Shown: positions 1 through 9,425, counted from the first letter of the stretch. The stretch: DNA of 64,000 bases from Paraburkholderia diazotrophica (GCF_900108945.1 NZ_FNYE01000005.1:292575-356574); one strand, 5' to 3'. Notes: a model not told the origin generated them from the letters alone. Numbers and translations: made by a program.

Positions 1-798
1 CGAGAACCACGTCTTGTTCTGCTGGGTCCAGTCGCGGATGTAGAGATCGCCGGACAGCGTGCGCGCCAGCTGATGCGCGACTTCCGGCGCGCGCTGCATG
101 TCCTTGAGCCGCAGCCGCACGCCCGTCGGCGCGGGAAGACGGAACAGCGCCTGAGCATCCTTGATGTTGATCAGCGCGAGCGTGCTGTCGTACTCGTAGT
201 GACCGGACTCGAAGATGCCGACCACGTTGAACTGCTTCAGGCGCGGCAGCATGCCCGCCGGCGTCATCGAGCCTTCGGGCGCGACGAGCGTGATCTTGTC
301 GCCCGCCATCACGCCGAGGTTCGCCGCGAGATCCGCGCCGAGCACGATGCCGAATTCGCCGGGCTTCAGCGCGTTCAGACTGCCCGCCTTCATCTCCTTG
401 CCGATGTCCGACACTTCCGGCTCCAGCGACGGCTCGACGCCGCGCAGCGCGACGCCGCTCACGGCATCCTGGCGCGTCAGCAGCGCCTGCGCCTCCACGT
501 AGGGCGCCGCGCCGATCACCTCCTTGTTCAGCTTCGCTTCCTTCGCGGTCAGCTGCCAGTCCGGCATCGAACCCGTCGGCGAAAAGATTTCGACGTGCGC
601 GAGCACCGACAGCATGCGGTCGCGCACCTCCTTCTGGAAGCCGTTCATCACCGACAGCACGACGATCAGCGCGGCCACGCCGAGCGCAATGCCCGACATC
701 GAGACGAGCGCGATGAACGAGATGAAGCCGTTACCCGTGGTGCGTTTGCCGGCGCGCGTATAGCGCCAGCCAATCTGCCATTCGTATGGAAGTTTCAA
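1..798 (-). CDS. lolC: Lipoprotein-releasing ABC transporter permease LolC/LolE (3' end off window)
   Basis: Inner-membrane permease of the LolCDE complex, which extracts outer-membrane lipoproteins from the inner membrane and passes them to LolA. Only the N-terminal 266 codons are present; the rest lies left of position 1. The protein begins MKLPYEWQIGWRYTRAG, has the first transmembrane segment at about residues 24-50 with the family motif SGIALGVAALIVVLSVMNGF, and continues into the large periplasmic domain. The start is a TTG (complement of 796-798) preceded by an AAAGGA ribosome-binding site; no ATG fits the conserved N-terminus. LolC and LolE are similar, and the LolC choice is based on family resemblance only. 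Confidence 0.85.
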   Translation of the reverse strand, partial: MKLPYEWQIGWRYTRAGKRTTGNGFISFIALVSMSGIALGVAALIVVLSVMNGFQKEVRDRMLSVLAHVEIFSPTGSMPDWQLTAKEAKLNKEVIGAAPYVEAQALLTRQDAVSGVALRGVEPSLEPEVSDIGKEMKAGSLNALKPGEFGIVLGADLAANLGVMAGDKITLVAPEGSMTPAGMLPRLKQFNVVGIFESGHYEYDSTLALINIKDAQALFRLPAPTGVRLRLKDMQRAPEVAHQLARTLSGDLYIRDWTQQNKTWFS

Positions 799-1119
799 GC
801 GAGTCCTTTTCAGCGCGCTTGCGCTGTTCTGCATGGGTACGGCCTTCGTGCGCCGTGCGGAAAATCCGCTGTGCAAGCGTGAAAGCCGTGTCGATTGGGC
901 GCGAATGACGGCCGATGGTTCCAGAACGCGGCTCGCGGCCGCTTCCTCATACGACGCATGCGCGGATGCGTGCACGGTGCCGGATTGTGCCGGGTCGTGC
1001 CCGATTCCAACGCCACGCGCCCCGTCGCGCATTCATTGCGCGAATCGTACGCATCGACGCACAAGTCGCCGTTTCCGTTCCCCGCCATCGCGGATCGACG
1101 GGGCGAAGTTTGCCATACA
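799..1119. other. Divergent intergenic region lolC / RpfE-like gene
   Basis: This spacer separates two divergent genes. I see no convincing coding sequence or RNA in it. The only recognisable signal is a -10-like box at its right end, listed separately. Confidence 0.5.
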
Positions 1120-1121
1120 AT
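1116..1121 (+). promoter_or_regulatory. -10-like box before the RpfE-like gene
   Basis: A TACAAT hexamer ends 10 bases before the ATG at 1132. No ribosome-binding site separates it from the start, so a transcript from here would be leaderless or nearly so. No good -35 is visible. Confidence 0.35.
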
Positions 1122-1131
1122 GCGCAGCATC

Positions 1132-2220
1132 ATGAACGCCAACCGACTGCACCTCCTCCTGCCCTTCGCGCTGCCCGCCGCGGCCGATGCGTCCACTGCG
1201 CTGCATTCCCTCGACATCCCGGCTCTCGACAAACTGGTCGCGCGCGCGACGCTCGTCGAGCGCGTAATCGGCGAGGACTTCCAGCGCACGCTGCCGCACG
1301 AGCGCTGGGTCGCACGCAGCTTCGGCGCAGTGCCTGCGGGAACGGCCGCCGCCGACGAGGCGCCGCTCGCGCCGTACATGCTGCTCGCCGACGGCGGCGA
1401 CCCGGGCGACGCGACGTGGGCCTGCGTGCAGCCCGTGCATGTGCGGATCGCGCACGACCATCTGGTGCTGATCGATCCCGAGTCGCTGGAACTGACGGAC
1501 GACGACGCGCGCACGCTGCTCGGCGTCGCGCGTCCGCTCATCGAGGAACTGGGCGTCCGGATCGAGGCGCCGCAGCCGTCGCGCTGGTATCTGTCGAGCG
1601 ACGCGTTCGGCACGCTGGCGGGCGCGTCGCCGCTGCGCGCGAGCGGCCGCAACATCGAAATCTGGCTGCCGCACGAAGCGCACACGGGCGAGCGCTCGCG
1701 CGCATGGATGAAGCTGCAGAACGAAGTGCAGATGGCCTGGTTCGAGCACCCGGTGAACGAGGCGCGCGAGGCGCGCGGCCTGCCCGCCGTCAATTCGATC
1801 TGGTTCCACGCTCAGGGCGCGGCGCAGCAGGTCAAGAGCGGCTTCACGCGCGTGCTGTCGGATGCGGCGGCCACGCGCGGTCTCGCGCTCGCGGCAAAGG
1901 CGGCGATCGACGCGCCGCCCGCTTCCTTCGACGCCTGGCGCGCAAATGGCGCCAACGACAGCGCGGCCGCCACGCTGATCGAACTCGATCCGTTCTCGGC
2001 GCCGTTCGTCGGGCAGGACTGGGGCCGCTGGAACGACGCGTTCGCGACGCTCGAGCGCGACTGGTTCGCGCCCGCGCTGAATGCGCTGCAGGCAGGACAA
2101 CTCGCCGAGCTCGGTCTCACGCTGTGCGGCGATACGGGCTCGGTGACGCTCACCATCACGCGCGGCGATCTGCGCAAATTCTGGCGACGTCGTCTTTTCG
2201 CGTCGCTCTTCATCGAATGA
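1132..2220 (+). CDS. RpfE-like conserved protein next to recJ
   Basis: Conserved proteobacterial protein of 362 residues beginning MNANRLHLLLPFALPAAADA. I recognise it as resembling the RpfE/COG4255 family, whose members have been annotated both as Xanthomonas pathogenicity regulators and as phosphoglycerate-mutase-like proteins; the biochemical role is unknown. In Xanthomonas rpfE also lies beside recJ, and here recJ starts 58 bases downstream, which supports the assignment. An in-frame ATG at 1120 would add four residues (MRSI) but overlaps a -10-like box, so 1132 is preferred. There is no membrane segment apart from a short hydrophobic N-terminus. Function is inferred from resemblance and context only. 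Confidence 0.7.
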   Translation: MNANRLHLLLPFALPAAADASTALHSLDIPALDKLVARATLVERVIGEDFQRTLPHERWVARSFGAVPAGTAAADEAPLAPYMLLADGGDPGDATWACVQPVHVRIAHDHLVLIDPESLELTDDDARTLLGVARPLIEELGVRIEAPQPSRWYLSSDAFGTLAGASPLRASGRNIEIWLPHEAHTGERSRAWMKLQNEVQMAWFEHPVNEAREARGLPAVNSIWFHAQGAAQQVKSGFTRVLSDAAATRGLALAAKAAIDAPPASFDAWRANGANDSAAATLIELDPFSAPFVGQDWGRWNDAFATLERDWFAPALNALQAGQLAELGLTLCGDTGSVTLTITRGDLRKFWRRRLFASLFIE

Positions 2221-2278
2221 ACCGTTTTTCTGCGTACTTTTCTGCGCATTTTTCTGCGCCACTTCCTGGTCTTGCCGC

Positions 2279-3985
2279 ATGACTCGAATCGTTACGCGCG
2301 CCTGCTCTCCCGCCGACGCCGAAGCCCTGATCCGCCACGGCCTGCATCCCGTCCTTGCGCGCCTGTACGCGTCGCGCGGCGTGTGCCTGCCCGATGAAAT
2401 CGAAACCGGCCTCGCGCGCCTCACGCCGCCGGCGTCGCTCAAAGGCTGCGACACGGCAGCAACGCTGCTCGCCGATGCGCTCGAAAGCAAGCGCCGCATG
2501 CTCGTCGTCGCCGACTATGACTGCGACGGCGCGACGGCCTGTGCCGTCGCGGTGCGCGGCTTGCGGATGTTCGGCGCGCAGATTGACTACCTCGTGCCAA
2601 ACCGCTTCGAATACGGCTATGGCCTCACGCCCGAGATCGTCGCGCTGGCGGCGCAACGTCCGGGCGGCAAACCCGATCTGCTGATCACCGTCGACAACGG
2701 GATCGCGAGCGTCGACGGCGTCGAAGCGGCGAACGCGCTCGGCATCGACGTGCTCGTCACCGATCATCACCTGCCCGGCGACGAACTGCCGCCCGCCCGT
2801 GCAATCGTCAATCCGAACCAGCCGGGCTGCACGTTTCCGAGCAAGTGCATGGCGGGCGTCGGCGTGATGTTCTATGTGCTGCTCGCGCTGCGCGCGGAAC
2901 TGCGCCGGCGTGGCGCGTTCAGCGATGCTTGCCCTGAGCCGCGCCTCGACGGCTTGCTCGATCTCGTCGCGCTCGGCACGGTCGCGGACGTCGTGAAGCT
3001 CGACGGCAACAATCGCGTGCTGGTCGCGCAAGGCTTGCAGCGCATCCGCAACGGACGTATGCAGCCGGGCATCGCCGCGCTCTTTCGCGCGGCGGGCCGC
3101 GATGCGCGCAGCGCGTCGGGCTTCGATCTCGGCTTTGCGCTCGGGCCGCGTCTGAATGCGGCGGGACGGTTGTCGGATATGTCGTTGGGCATCGAATGCC
3201 TGACCACGGACGACGTCGGACGCGCATGGGAGCTCGCGCAGCAGCTCGACGTGATGAACCGCGAGCGGCGCGAAATCGAAGCGGGGATGCAGCAGCAGGC
3301 GCTCGACGATCTGTCGACGGTCGATCCCGCCGGCTCGACGACGATCACCCTGTTCAACGCGGCCTGGCACCAGGGCGTGATCGGCATTGTCGCGGGACGG
3401 TTGAAGGAAAAATTCCACCGGCCGTCGTTCACGTTCGCGCCCGCCGACGACAGCGGCGCGACCGTCAAAGGCTCGGGCCGCTCGATTCCGGGCTTCCATC
3501 TGCGCGACGCGCTCGATCTCGTCTCGAAGCGCGAGCCGGGGCTGATCCTGAAGTTCGGCGGCCACGCGATGGCGGCGGGCCTGACGATCGCGGCAATGGA
3601 TGTCCCACGTTTTACCGCGGCCTTCGAGCAGGTTGGCCGCGAATGGCTGACGGAGGACGTGCTCGCGCGCACGGTCGAGACCGACGGCGATCTCGAAGAT
3701 GCATATTTCACGCCGCAATTCGTCGAGATGCTCGATGCAGCCGTCTGGGGACAGGGCTTTCCGGCGCCCGTTTTTTCGGGCGAGTTCGATGTGATGTCGC
3801 AGGCGCTGGTGAAGGACAAGCATCTTAAGCTGCAGCTGATGCGCGGCCGCCAGCGCTTCAATGCGATCTGGTTCAACCATACGCAGCCGTTGCCTGCGCG
3901 GACGACGGTCGCCTATCGGCTCTCGGCGGATATGTGGAATGGCATATCGCGGGTGCAGTTGATCGTCGAGCACGCGGTGTTGTAG
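2279..3985 (+). CDS. recJ: Single-stranded-DNA-specific exonuclease RecJ
   Basis: 5'-3' single-strand exonuclease of the DHH phosphoesterase family, acting in RecF-pathway recombination and mismatch or base-excision repair. The protein has 568 residues, the usual length. Metal-binding motifs are visible: ADYDCDGAT at residues 78-86, VDNG at 138-141 and DHH at 162-164. The DHHA1 domain with GGHAMAAG follows in the C-terminal half, then an OB-fold-like tail. It follows the RpfE-like gene and precedes prfB and lysS; recJ-prfB-lysS is also the Escherichia coli order. Here recJ and prfB are separated by 850 bases containing a long palindrome, so co-transcription is doubtful. Confidence 0.95.
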   Translation: MTRIVTRACSPADAEALIRHGLHPVLARLYASRGVCLPDEIETGLARLTPPASLKGCDTAATLLADALESKRRMLVVADYDCDGATACAVAVRGLRMFGAQIDYLVPNRFEYGYGLTPEIVALAAQRPGGKPDLLITVDNGIASVDGVEAANALGIDVLVTDHHLPGDELPPARAIVNPNQPGCTFPSKCMAGVGVMFYVLLALRAELRRRGAFSDACPEPRLDGLLDLVALGTVADVVKLDGNNRVLVAQGLQRIRNGRMQPGIAALFRAAGRDARSASGFDLGFALGPRLNAAGRLSDMSLGIECLTTDDVGRAWELAQQLDVMNRERREIEAGMQQQALDDLSTVDPAGSTTITLFNAAWHQGVIGIVAGRLKEKFHRPSFTFAPADDSGATVKGSGRSIPGFHLRDALDLVSKREPGLILKFGGHAMAAGLTIAAMDVPRFTAAFEQVGREWLTEDVLARTVETDGDLEDAYFTPQFVEMLDAAVWGQGFPAPVFSGEFDVMSQALVKDKHLKLQLMRGRQRFNAIWFNHTQPLPARTTVAYRLSADMWNGISRVQLIVEHAVL

Positions 3986-4084
3986 GCCGGTGGCGCCCGG
4001 CCGCCCCGCGCTTTGATCCGTTATAATTTTGGTTTTTGGTTGCGACGCTGTTTGTTGCGGTTTTTGATGCGCATCCGTGTTGCG

Positions 4085-4760
4085 GTTCGCTTGCCCTTCG
4101 CGGGCATCCGCGATGCGCCTCGCGGCGCGGGCGTTGCCCCTGTGCGGGGCGGCACTCACTTTCTTTGCCGCCGCAAAGAAAGTAAGCAAAGAAAGCGGGC
4201 TCACACCGCCAGTGCTTGACCTTTACCCACGGGCCCTCAACGTCCCCGAGTTTCATACGGCAGTGTGCTCGCTGATGTTCGTTGCCAACGCGCTACTCGT
4301 GCGCCTCACCCGCTTCATGCACGTGTCGCACGACTAAGGGCATCGAACGTTCCGGCGCCGCATGTCGGTAGTGAATAAGGTTGTCGTGCCGCACAGGACA
4401 CCGCCCGTACTTGAGCCGTATCGCGTAGCGAGGGTGTCCTGTATGGCGCGAATGCCTACACACAGTTTGCCGCAAAGGGGCGCGGGAACATTCGATGTCG
4501 CGGACGGTAACGCGGGTGTATGAAGCGGTGAGGCGTTTGATCAGTACGCTGGTAACGAAGGCGGAGCAGCACGTTGCCGCGCGAACTGTGGGGACGTTGA
4601 GAGCCCGTGGGTAAGCGTCAAGGATTGGCGGTGTGAGCGGCTTTCTTTTGCCTACTTTTCTTTGCCGCGGCAAAGAAAAGTAGGTGCCGCCCCGCACAGG
4701 GGCAACGCCCGCGCCGCGAGGCGCATCGCGGATGCCGGCAAAGGGCAAAGCAGACAACGC
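4085..4760. repeat. ~670-bp imperfect palindrome (dispersed-repeat arms facing each other)
   Basis: Two related arms, about 4085-4260 and 4575-4760, are reverse complements of each other with scattered mismatches. The similarity continues inward with more divergence, and the symmetry centre near 4418 is marked by AGGACACC (4395-4402) facing GGTGTCCT (4433-4440). Each arm carries its own small hairpin. The left one, near 4161-4182, is imperfect; the right one, 4651-4684, is a perfect 34-base palindrome centred on TTTGCCGCGGCAAA. The arms look like a dispersed repeat common in Paraburkholderia; that is from memory and was not searched. No transposase is present. The element fills the recJ-prfB gap and could extrude a cruciform or act as a terminator or non-autonomous mobile unit. 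Confidence 0.8.
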
Positions 4761-4838
4761 ATTCGCGGATGCCCGCGACAAGGGCTAAGGCAAACAGCGT
4801 CGCAGACAAAAACCCATATTTATTACTAGTGGATCGAC

Positions 4839-5943
4839 ATGGAAGCGGAACGTCTCAACGCGATCGAAGCCTCTCTGGCCGACCTGCGCACGCGCGCAGG
4901 CGAGCTACGGGGGTATCTTTGACTACGATGCCAAGGCAGTACGGCTGATCGAAGTCAACAAGGAACTCGAAGACCCGAACGTCTGGAACGACGCACAGCA
5001 CGCGCAGGCGCTCGGCAAGGAAAAAAAGCTGCTCGAAGGCGTCGTCGAGGTGCTGGGCTCACTCGATAACGACTTGCGCGACACGAAGGATCTCTTCGAC
5101 ATGGCGCGCGAGGAAAACGACGAGGACACGCTCGTCGCGTGCGAAGAAGACGCCACGAAGCTGACGGCGCGCATCGAAGACATGGAGTTCCGCCGGATGT
5201 TCTCGAATCCGGCCGACCCGAACAACGCGTTCATCGACATTCAGGCAGGCGCGGGCGGCACGGAAGCGTGCGATTGGGCGTCGATGCTGTTGCGCCAGTA
5301 CCTGCGCTACTGCGAACGAAAGGGCTTCAAGGCCGAAGTGCTCGAAGAATCGGAAGGCGACGTCGCGGGCATCAAGAGCGCGACGATCAAGGTCGAAGGC
5401 GAATACGCATACGGCTTCCTGCGCACCGAAACAGGCATTCACCGCCTGGTGCGCAAATCGCCGTTCGACTCGTCGGGCGGCCGTCATACGTCGTTCTCGT
5501 CGGTGTTCGTGTATCCGGAAATCGACGAGTCGTTCGAGATCGAAGTCAATCCGGCCGATCTGCGCATCGATACGTACCGCGCCTCGGGCGCAGGCGGTCA
5601 GCACATCAACAAGACCGACTCGGCTGTGCGTATCACGCACATCCCGTCGGGCATCGTCGTGCAGTGCCAGAACGACCGCTCGCAGCACCGCAACCGCGCC
5701 GAAGCGATGGCGATGCTGAAGTCGCGCCTGTACGAAGCCGAAATGCGCAAGCGTCAGTCGGAACAGGACAAGCTCGAAGCGGGCAAATCGGACGTGGGCT
5801 GGGGCCACCAGATCCGTTCTTACGTGCTCGACAACAGCCGCATCAAGGATCTGCGCACCAACGTCGAAATCAGCAACACGAAGAGCGTGCTCGACGGCGA
5901 TCTCGACGCGTTCATCAGCGCGAGCCTGAAACAGGGCATCTAA
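4839..5943 (+). CDS. prfB: Peptide chain release factor 2, programmed +1 frameshift
   Basis: Release factor 2, recognising UGA and UAA stops. Synthesis needs a +1 frameshift: codons 1-27 run from the ATG at 4839 to CTT at 4917-4919, an in-frame TGA follows at 4920-4922, and the remaining 340 codons are read from GAC at 4921. The product is 367 residues, as in other bacteria. The tripeptide anticodon SPF is at residues 207-209 and the catalytic GGQ at 252-254, in the context [18 protein letters not shown]. The frameshift lets RF2 regulate itself, because low RF2 makes the ribosome pause at UGA and slip. lysS follows about 110 bases downstream, probably co-transcribed. Confidence 0.96.
4905..4923 (+). 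promoter_or_regulatory. prfB: RF2 autoregulatory +1 frameshift site
   Basis: The slippery stretch reads GGGGG-TAT-CTT-TGA-C. The G-rich internal Shine-Dalgarno-like element lies just upstream of CTT, and the stop is the weak UGAC context. This is the standard bacterial RF2 recoding signal. Confidence 0.93.
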
Positions 5944-6050
5944 TAAGCGCAACGGGCGCGGCGCATTCCGCCGCGCCGAATTTTTTTGACCGCCTGTGCG
6001 CCCACGCCGTGAAGGCGCGCACGAGGCACCGAACACCGACCATCATCACC

Positions 6051-7592
6051 ATGACCGAACCGACCCAGCCGAATGCGGCCCCGCAGAACGCCGTCGCCGA
6101 GTTGGACGACAACCAGATCATCGCCGAGCGCCGCGAAAAGCTGCGCGCGCTGCGCGAGCAAGGCGTCGCCTATCCGAACGACTTCCGTCCGACCCATCAC
6201 GCCGCCGACCTGCAATCCAGATTCGCGGACACCGACAAGGACGCGCTCGAAGCGCAGGCGCTGCAAGTCGCGCTGGCCGGCCGCATGATGCTCAAGCGCG
6301 TGATGGGCAAGGCGAGCTTCGCGACGGTTCGCGACGGTTCGGGCCAGATCCAGTTCTTCATCACGCCCGCCGACGTCGGCGAAGCGACGTACGAAGCCTT
6401 CAAGAAGTGGGACCTCGGCGACATCGTCGCGGCGAAGGGCGTGCTGTTCCGCACGAACAAGGGCGAGCTGTCCGTGCGCTGCACGGAACTGCGCCTCTTG
6501 TCGAAGGCGCTGCGCCCGCTGCCGGACAAGTTCCACGGCCTCGCAGACCAGGAAATGCGCTATCGCCAGCGCTACGTCGATCTGATCGTCACGCCGGAAG
6601 CGCGCAAGACGTTCGTCGCGCGCACGAAGGCCGTGTCGTCGATCCGCAAGTTCATGGCCGACGCGAACTTCATGGAAGTCGAAACGCCGATGCTGCACCC
6701 GATTCCGGGCGGCGCGGCGGCGAAGCCGTTCGTCACGCATCACAACGCGCTCGACATGCAGATGTTCCTGCGCATCGCACCCGAGCTGTATCTGAAGCGG
6801 CTGGTGGTCGGCGGCTTCGAGCGCGTGTTCGAGATCAATCGGAATTTCCGTAATGAGGGCGTGTCGCCGCGTCACAATCCGGAATTCACGATGATGGAGT
6901 TCTACGCCGCTTACACCGACTACAAGTGGCTGATGGACTTCACCGAGCAGTTGATCCGCCAGGCCGCCGTCGACGCGCTCGGCACCGCGACGATCGCGTA
7001 TCAGGGCCGCGAGCTGGATCTGTCGAAGCCGTTCCATCGGCTGACGATCACACAGGCGATCCAGAAATACGCGCCGCAATACACGGATGCGCAATTGACG
7101 GACGGCGCATTCCTGCGCACCGAACTGAAGAAGTTCGGCGTCGACACGACGCAGCCGCAATTCCTCAATGCGGGCACGGGCTCGCTGCAACTGGCGCTCT
7201 TCGAGGAAACGGCGGAATCGCAGCTGTGGGAGCCGACGTTCATCATCGACTACCCCGTTGAAGTGTCGCCGCTCGCGCGCGCATCGGATAGCGTCGAAGG
7301 CATCACCGAGCGTTTCGAGCTGTTCATCACGGGCCGCGAAATCGCCAACGGCTTCTCGGAGCTGAACGATCCGGAAGACCAGGCTGCGCGCTTCAAGAAA
7401 CAGGTCGACCAGAAGGACGCCGGCGACGAGGAAGCGATGTACTACGACGCCGACTATATCCGCGCGCTCGAATACGGCATGCCGCCCGCGGGTGGCTGCG
7501 GCATCGGCATCGACCGTCTGGTGATGCTGCTCACCGACAGCCCGAGCATCCGCGATGTCATCCTGTTCCCGCATCTGCGCCGCGAAGACTGA
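6051..7592 (+). CDS. lysS: Lysyl-tRNA synthetase, class II
   Basis: Charges tRNA-Lys with lysine. The 513-residue protein starts [13 protein letters not shown]. An N-terminal OB-fold anticodon-binding domain (about residues 70-180, [19 protein letters not shown]) is followed by the class II catalytic core. Motif 2 is in [20 protein letters not shown], and motif 3 is [17 protein letters not shown] near the C-terminus. Length and domain order are normal. It follows prfB in the conserved recJ-prfB-lysS cluster. Confidence 0.96.
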   Translation: MTEPTQPNAAPQNAVAELDDNQIIAERREKLRALREQGVAYPNDFRPTHHAADLQSRFADTDKDALEAQALQVALAGRMMLKRVMGKASFATVRDGSGQIQFFITPADVGEATYEAFKKWDLGDIVAAKGVLFRTNKGELSVRCTELRLLSKALRPLPDKFHGLADQEMRYRQRYVDLIVTPEARKTFVARTKAVSSIRKFMADANFMEVETPMLHPIPGGAAAKPFVTHHNALDMQMFLRIAPELYLKRLVVGGFERVFEINRNFRNEGVSPRHNPEFTMMEFYAAYTDYKWLMDFTEQLIRQAAVDALGTATIAYQGRELDLSKPFHRLTITQAIQKYAPQYTDAQLTDGAFLRTELKKFGVDTTQPQFLNAGTGSLQLALFEETAESQLWEPTFIIDYPVEVSPLARASDSVEGITERFELFITGREIANGFSELNDPEDQAARFKKQVDQKDAGDEEAMYYDADYIRALEYGMPPAGGCGIGIDRLVMLLTDSPSIRDVILFPHLRRED

Positions 7593-7975
7593 TCGCGACG
7601 TTGTCTCATCTGCTGCCTCGCATGGCGGCATTCGCGCACGGCCGTGTCTCGGGCCGTGCGCGCTCCCCTCGCCTCACCCCTTCCCTTTCTTGCTGCCTCC
7701 GACGGGTTGTTTGTAACCATCGGTAAAAGCTGCGCGATGTCAGCGCGCGGCCGCTTCTTCAAAGCCTGCCGAAACGCACGGATGAGGCCAATCCGGCCGC
7801 CCGGCGCGCCCCTCGCGTTTCATGCGCGTCAACGCTGTGCTCGTCTGACGTTACAAATTGAAACCCCGACGCGAATGGCGTGTCGGACACTAAAGGCTGG
7901 GCCTTTTGGCGCACTTACTATGCCTCACCCTCAGTCTCGAGAAGGGCAGCTCTGTCCGGACGGAGGCCAATCACC
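7593..7975. other. Intergenic region lysS to glycine-zipper gene
   Basis: No gene is apparent. It contains a strong GC-rich hairpin just after lysS (listed separately). The rest presumably holds the promoter of the downstream gene, but I could not pick a confident -35/-10 pair. Confidence 0.5.
7634..7661 (+). terminator. GC hairpin downstream of lysS
   Basis: Ten-base arms GCGCACGGCC and GGCCGTGCGC surround an 8-base loop, 42 bases after the lysS stop. The following sequence is pyrimidine-rich (CTCCCCTC) but lacks a T-run, so it is only a probable terminator. Confidence 0.4.
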
Positions 7976-8746
7976 ATGAACAATCCGAACAACCCGCAAA
8001 CTTCCCCCCGCCGCCTGCACCCGCTTATTGCGGTGGCGGCAGGTGCCGTCATCATCGCCAGTCTCGCCGCCACGGCGGCCATAACGGGACTGTTCCCAAA
8101 GGCGTCGAGCAACGGCGCGGTCAACGATCAGACGCAATCGGCTGCCGTCACGCAGCAACAGCAACCTGTCGTCGATACCGCGCAACCGGCCCGTCTACCC
8201 GCGCAGCCACAGCCACAAGCCGCCGCTCAGCAGCAGTCGGCTGAACAGCAGGCCGCGGAACAGCAGGCGGCGCAGCAACAGACTGCACAGCAACAAGCCC
8301 AGCAGGCGCAACAGGCCGAGCAGGCCCCGCGCGCGCCGGCGCCGACGAGCCCGCAATACGCGCAGCAGCCGCAGCAGCAATATGCGCCGCAACAGCCAGC
8401 ACAACCGGCCCACTGTTCGACTTGCGGCACAGTCGAGGCGATCTCGGTCGTGCGTCAGGAAGGACATGGCACGGGCCTCGGCGCTGTCGGCGGTGCAGTG
8501 GCCGGCGGCGTCGTCGGCAACCAGTTCGGCAGCGGCAATGGCCGTACTGCGATGACGCTTCTCGGCGCGCTCGGCGGCGGACTTGCCGGCAACTCGGTCG
8601 AAAAACATTTGCGCAGCACGACCAGCTATTCGGTGCGTGTGCGCATGGAGAACGGCAAGACGCGCTACTTCACCTATCACGAGGCGCCGCCGTTCCAGCA
8701 AGGCCAGCGCGTGCGCGTGCAGAACGGCACGCTGGTCGCCGGCTAG
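7976..8746 (+). CDS. Membrane-anchored glycine-zipper (17-kDa surface antigen type) protein
   Basis: Probable cell-envelope protein of 256 residues with three parts. There is an N-terminal membrane anchor at about residues 17-43 (LIAVAAGAVIIASLAATAAI). A long Gln/Ala/Pro-rich linker follows at about 50-150, with runs of QQ and AEQQA. The C-terminal domain has a glycine zipper (GTGLGAVGGAVAGGVVGNQFG and TLLGALGGGLAGN) and a beta-rich end resembling the Rickettsia 17-kDa antigen and SlyB/YcfJ proteins. There is no lipobox, so it is anchored by the N-terminal helix rather than acylated. An SD, GGAGG, lies 8 bases before the ATG. It converges on iscX. Role not known. Confidence 0.8.
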   Translation: MNNPNNPQTSPRRLHPLIAVAAGAVIIASLAATAAITGLFPKASSNGAVNDQTQSAAVTQQQQPVVDTAQPARLPAQPQPQAAAQQQSAEQQAAEQQAAQQQTAQQQAQQAQQAEQAPRAPAPTSPQYAQQPQQQYAPQQPAQPAHCSTCGTVEAISVVRQEGHGTGLGAVGGAVAGGVVGNQFGSGNGRTAMTLLGALGGGLAGNSVEKHLRSTTSYSVRVRMENGKTRYFTYHEAPPFQQGQRVRVQNGTLVAG

Positions 8747-8796
8747 ACGCAACGATCCGACGCGGCCGCTTGCCCGTCCTCTTCGCGCGCCATACG

Positions 8797-8833
8797 AAAA
8801 AAGGCGACTCACACGTGAGTCGCCTTTTCTTTT
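8797..8833. terminator. Bidirectional terminator between glycine-zipper gene and iscX
   Basis: Fourteen-base arms (AAAAGGCGACTCAC and its complement) enclose a two-base loop. A-run and T-run on either side make it functional in both directions between the convergent genes. Confidence 0.9.
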
Positions 8834-8870
8834 GCCGCGCCTGATACGTCAAACAACGGACGGAACGCGT

Positions 8871-9068
8871 TCAATAGTCCGCGTCTTCGATCCATGCCGC
8901 CTGAATCGCTTCGAGGATCTTTTCGCTCGATCGGTTCGGATCGTCGTCGAAGCCGTCCAGCTCCATCACCCAACGGTGAAGATCGGTGAAGCGCACCTGT
9001 TGCGGGTCGATTTCCGGATGCTTGTCCGTCAAGGCCATCGCGATGTCTTGCGTATCGGTCCACTTCAT
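8871..9068 (-). CDS. iscX: Fe-S assembly protein IscX
   Basis: Small acidic protein (65 residues) that binds IscS and iron and modulates cluster assembly. Start MKWTDTQDIAMAL and end EAIQAAWIEDADY are characteristic, and length is normal. It is the last gene of the isc operon, 15 bases after fdx, and is followed by the bidirectional terminator. Confidence 0.95.
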   Translation of the reverse strand: MKWTDTQDIAMALTDKHPEIDPQQVRFTDLHRWVMELDGFDDDPNRSSEKILEAIQAAWIEDADY

Positions 9069-9083
9069 GGCTGCATGCTCCTG

Positions 9084-9425
9084 TTAGTGATTTTCCTTCG
9101 CGTGGTTGATCGAATAACGCGGAATCTCGACGACGAGATCGTCGTCGTCGGGCATGATTGCCTGGCACGACAACCGCGACTCGCGTTCGAGACCCCATGC
9201 CTTGTCGAGCAGATCGTCCTCGTCTTCTTCCGACGGCTCCAGCGCGTTGAAGCCCTCACGCACGATCACGTGACACGTCGTGCACGCGCAAGACTTCTCG
9301 CACGCATGCTCGATCTCGATGCCGTTGTCGAGCAGATTGTCGCAGACGCTCTTGCCCGGCACGGCGTCGATGACCGCGCCGTCCGGACACAGTTCGACGT
9401 GAGGCAGCACAACGATTTGAGGCAT
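9084..9425 (-). CDS. fdx: [2Fe-2S] ferredoxin of the ISC system
   Basis: Adrenodoxin-type ferredoxin that supplies electrons for Fe-S assembly on IscU. It has 113 residues and starts MPQIVVLPHVELCPDG. Cluster ligands Cys42, Cys48 and Cys51 (ACEKSCACTTCHV) and Cys87 (LSCQA) match the numbering of E. coli Fdx. The reading frame extends nine codons upstream, but the conserved MPQIVVLPH N-terminus fixes the start at 9425. It lies between hscA (190 bases upstream) and iscX. Confidence 0.95.
   Translation of the reverse strand: MPQIVVLPHVELCPDGAVIDAVPGKSVCDNLLDNGIEIEHACEKSCACTTCHVIVREGFNALEPSEEDEDDLLDKAWGLERESRLSCQAIMPDDDDLVVEIPRYSINHAKENH

Noticed and set aside
2210..4204. A 664-codon minus-strand frame opposite recJ
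   Set aside because: Antisense shadow of recJ; the product is low-complexity and basic.
4077..4781. Short open frames in the palindrome arms giving FFAAAKK-type peptides
   Set aside because: They are generated by the repeat sequence itself, occur in both arms in opposite directions and have no start signals. They are commonly mis-annotated as hypothetical proteins.
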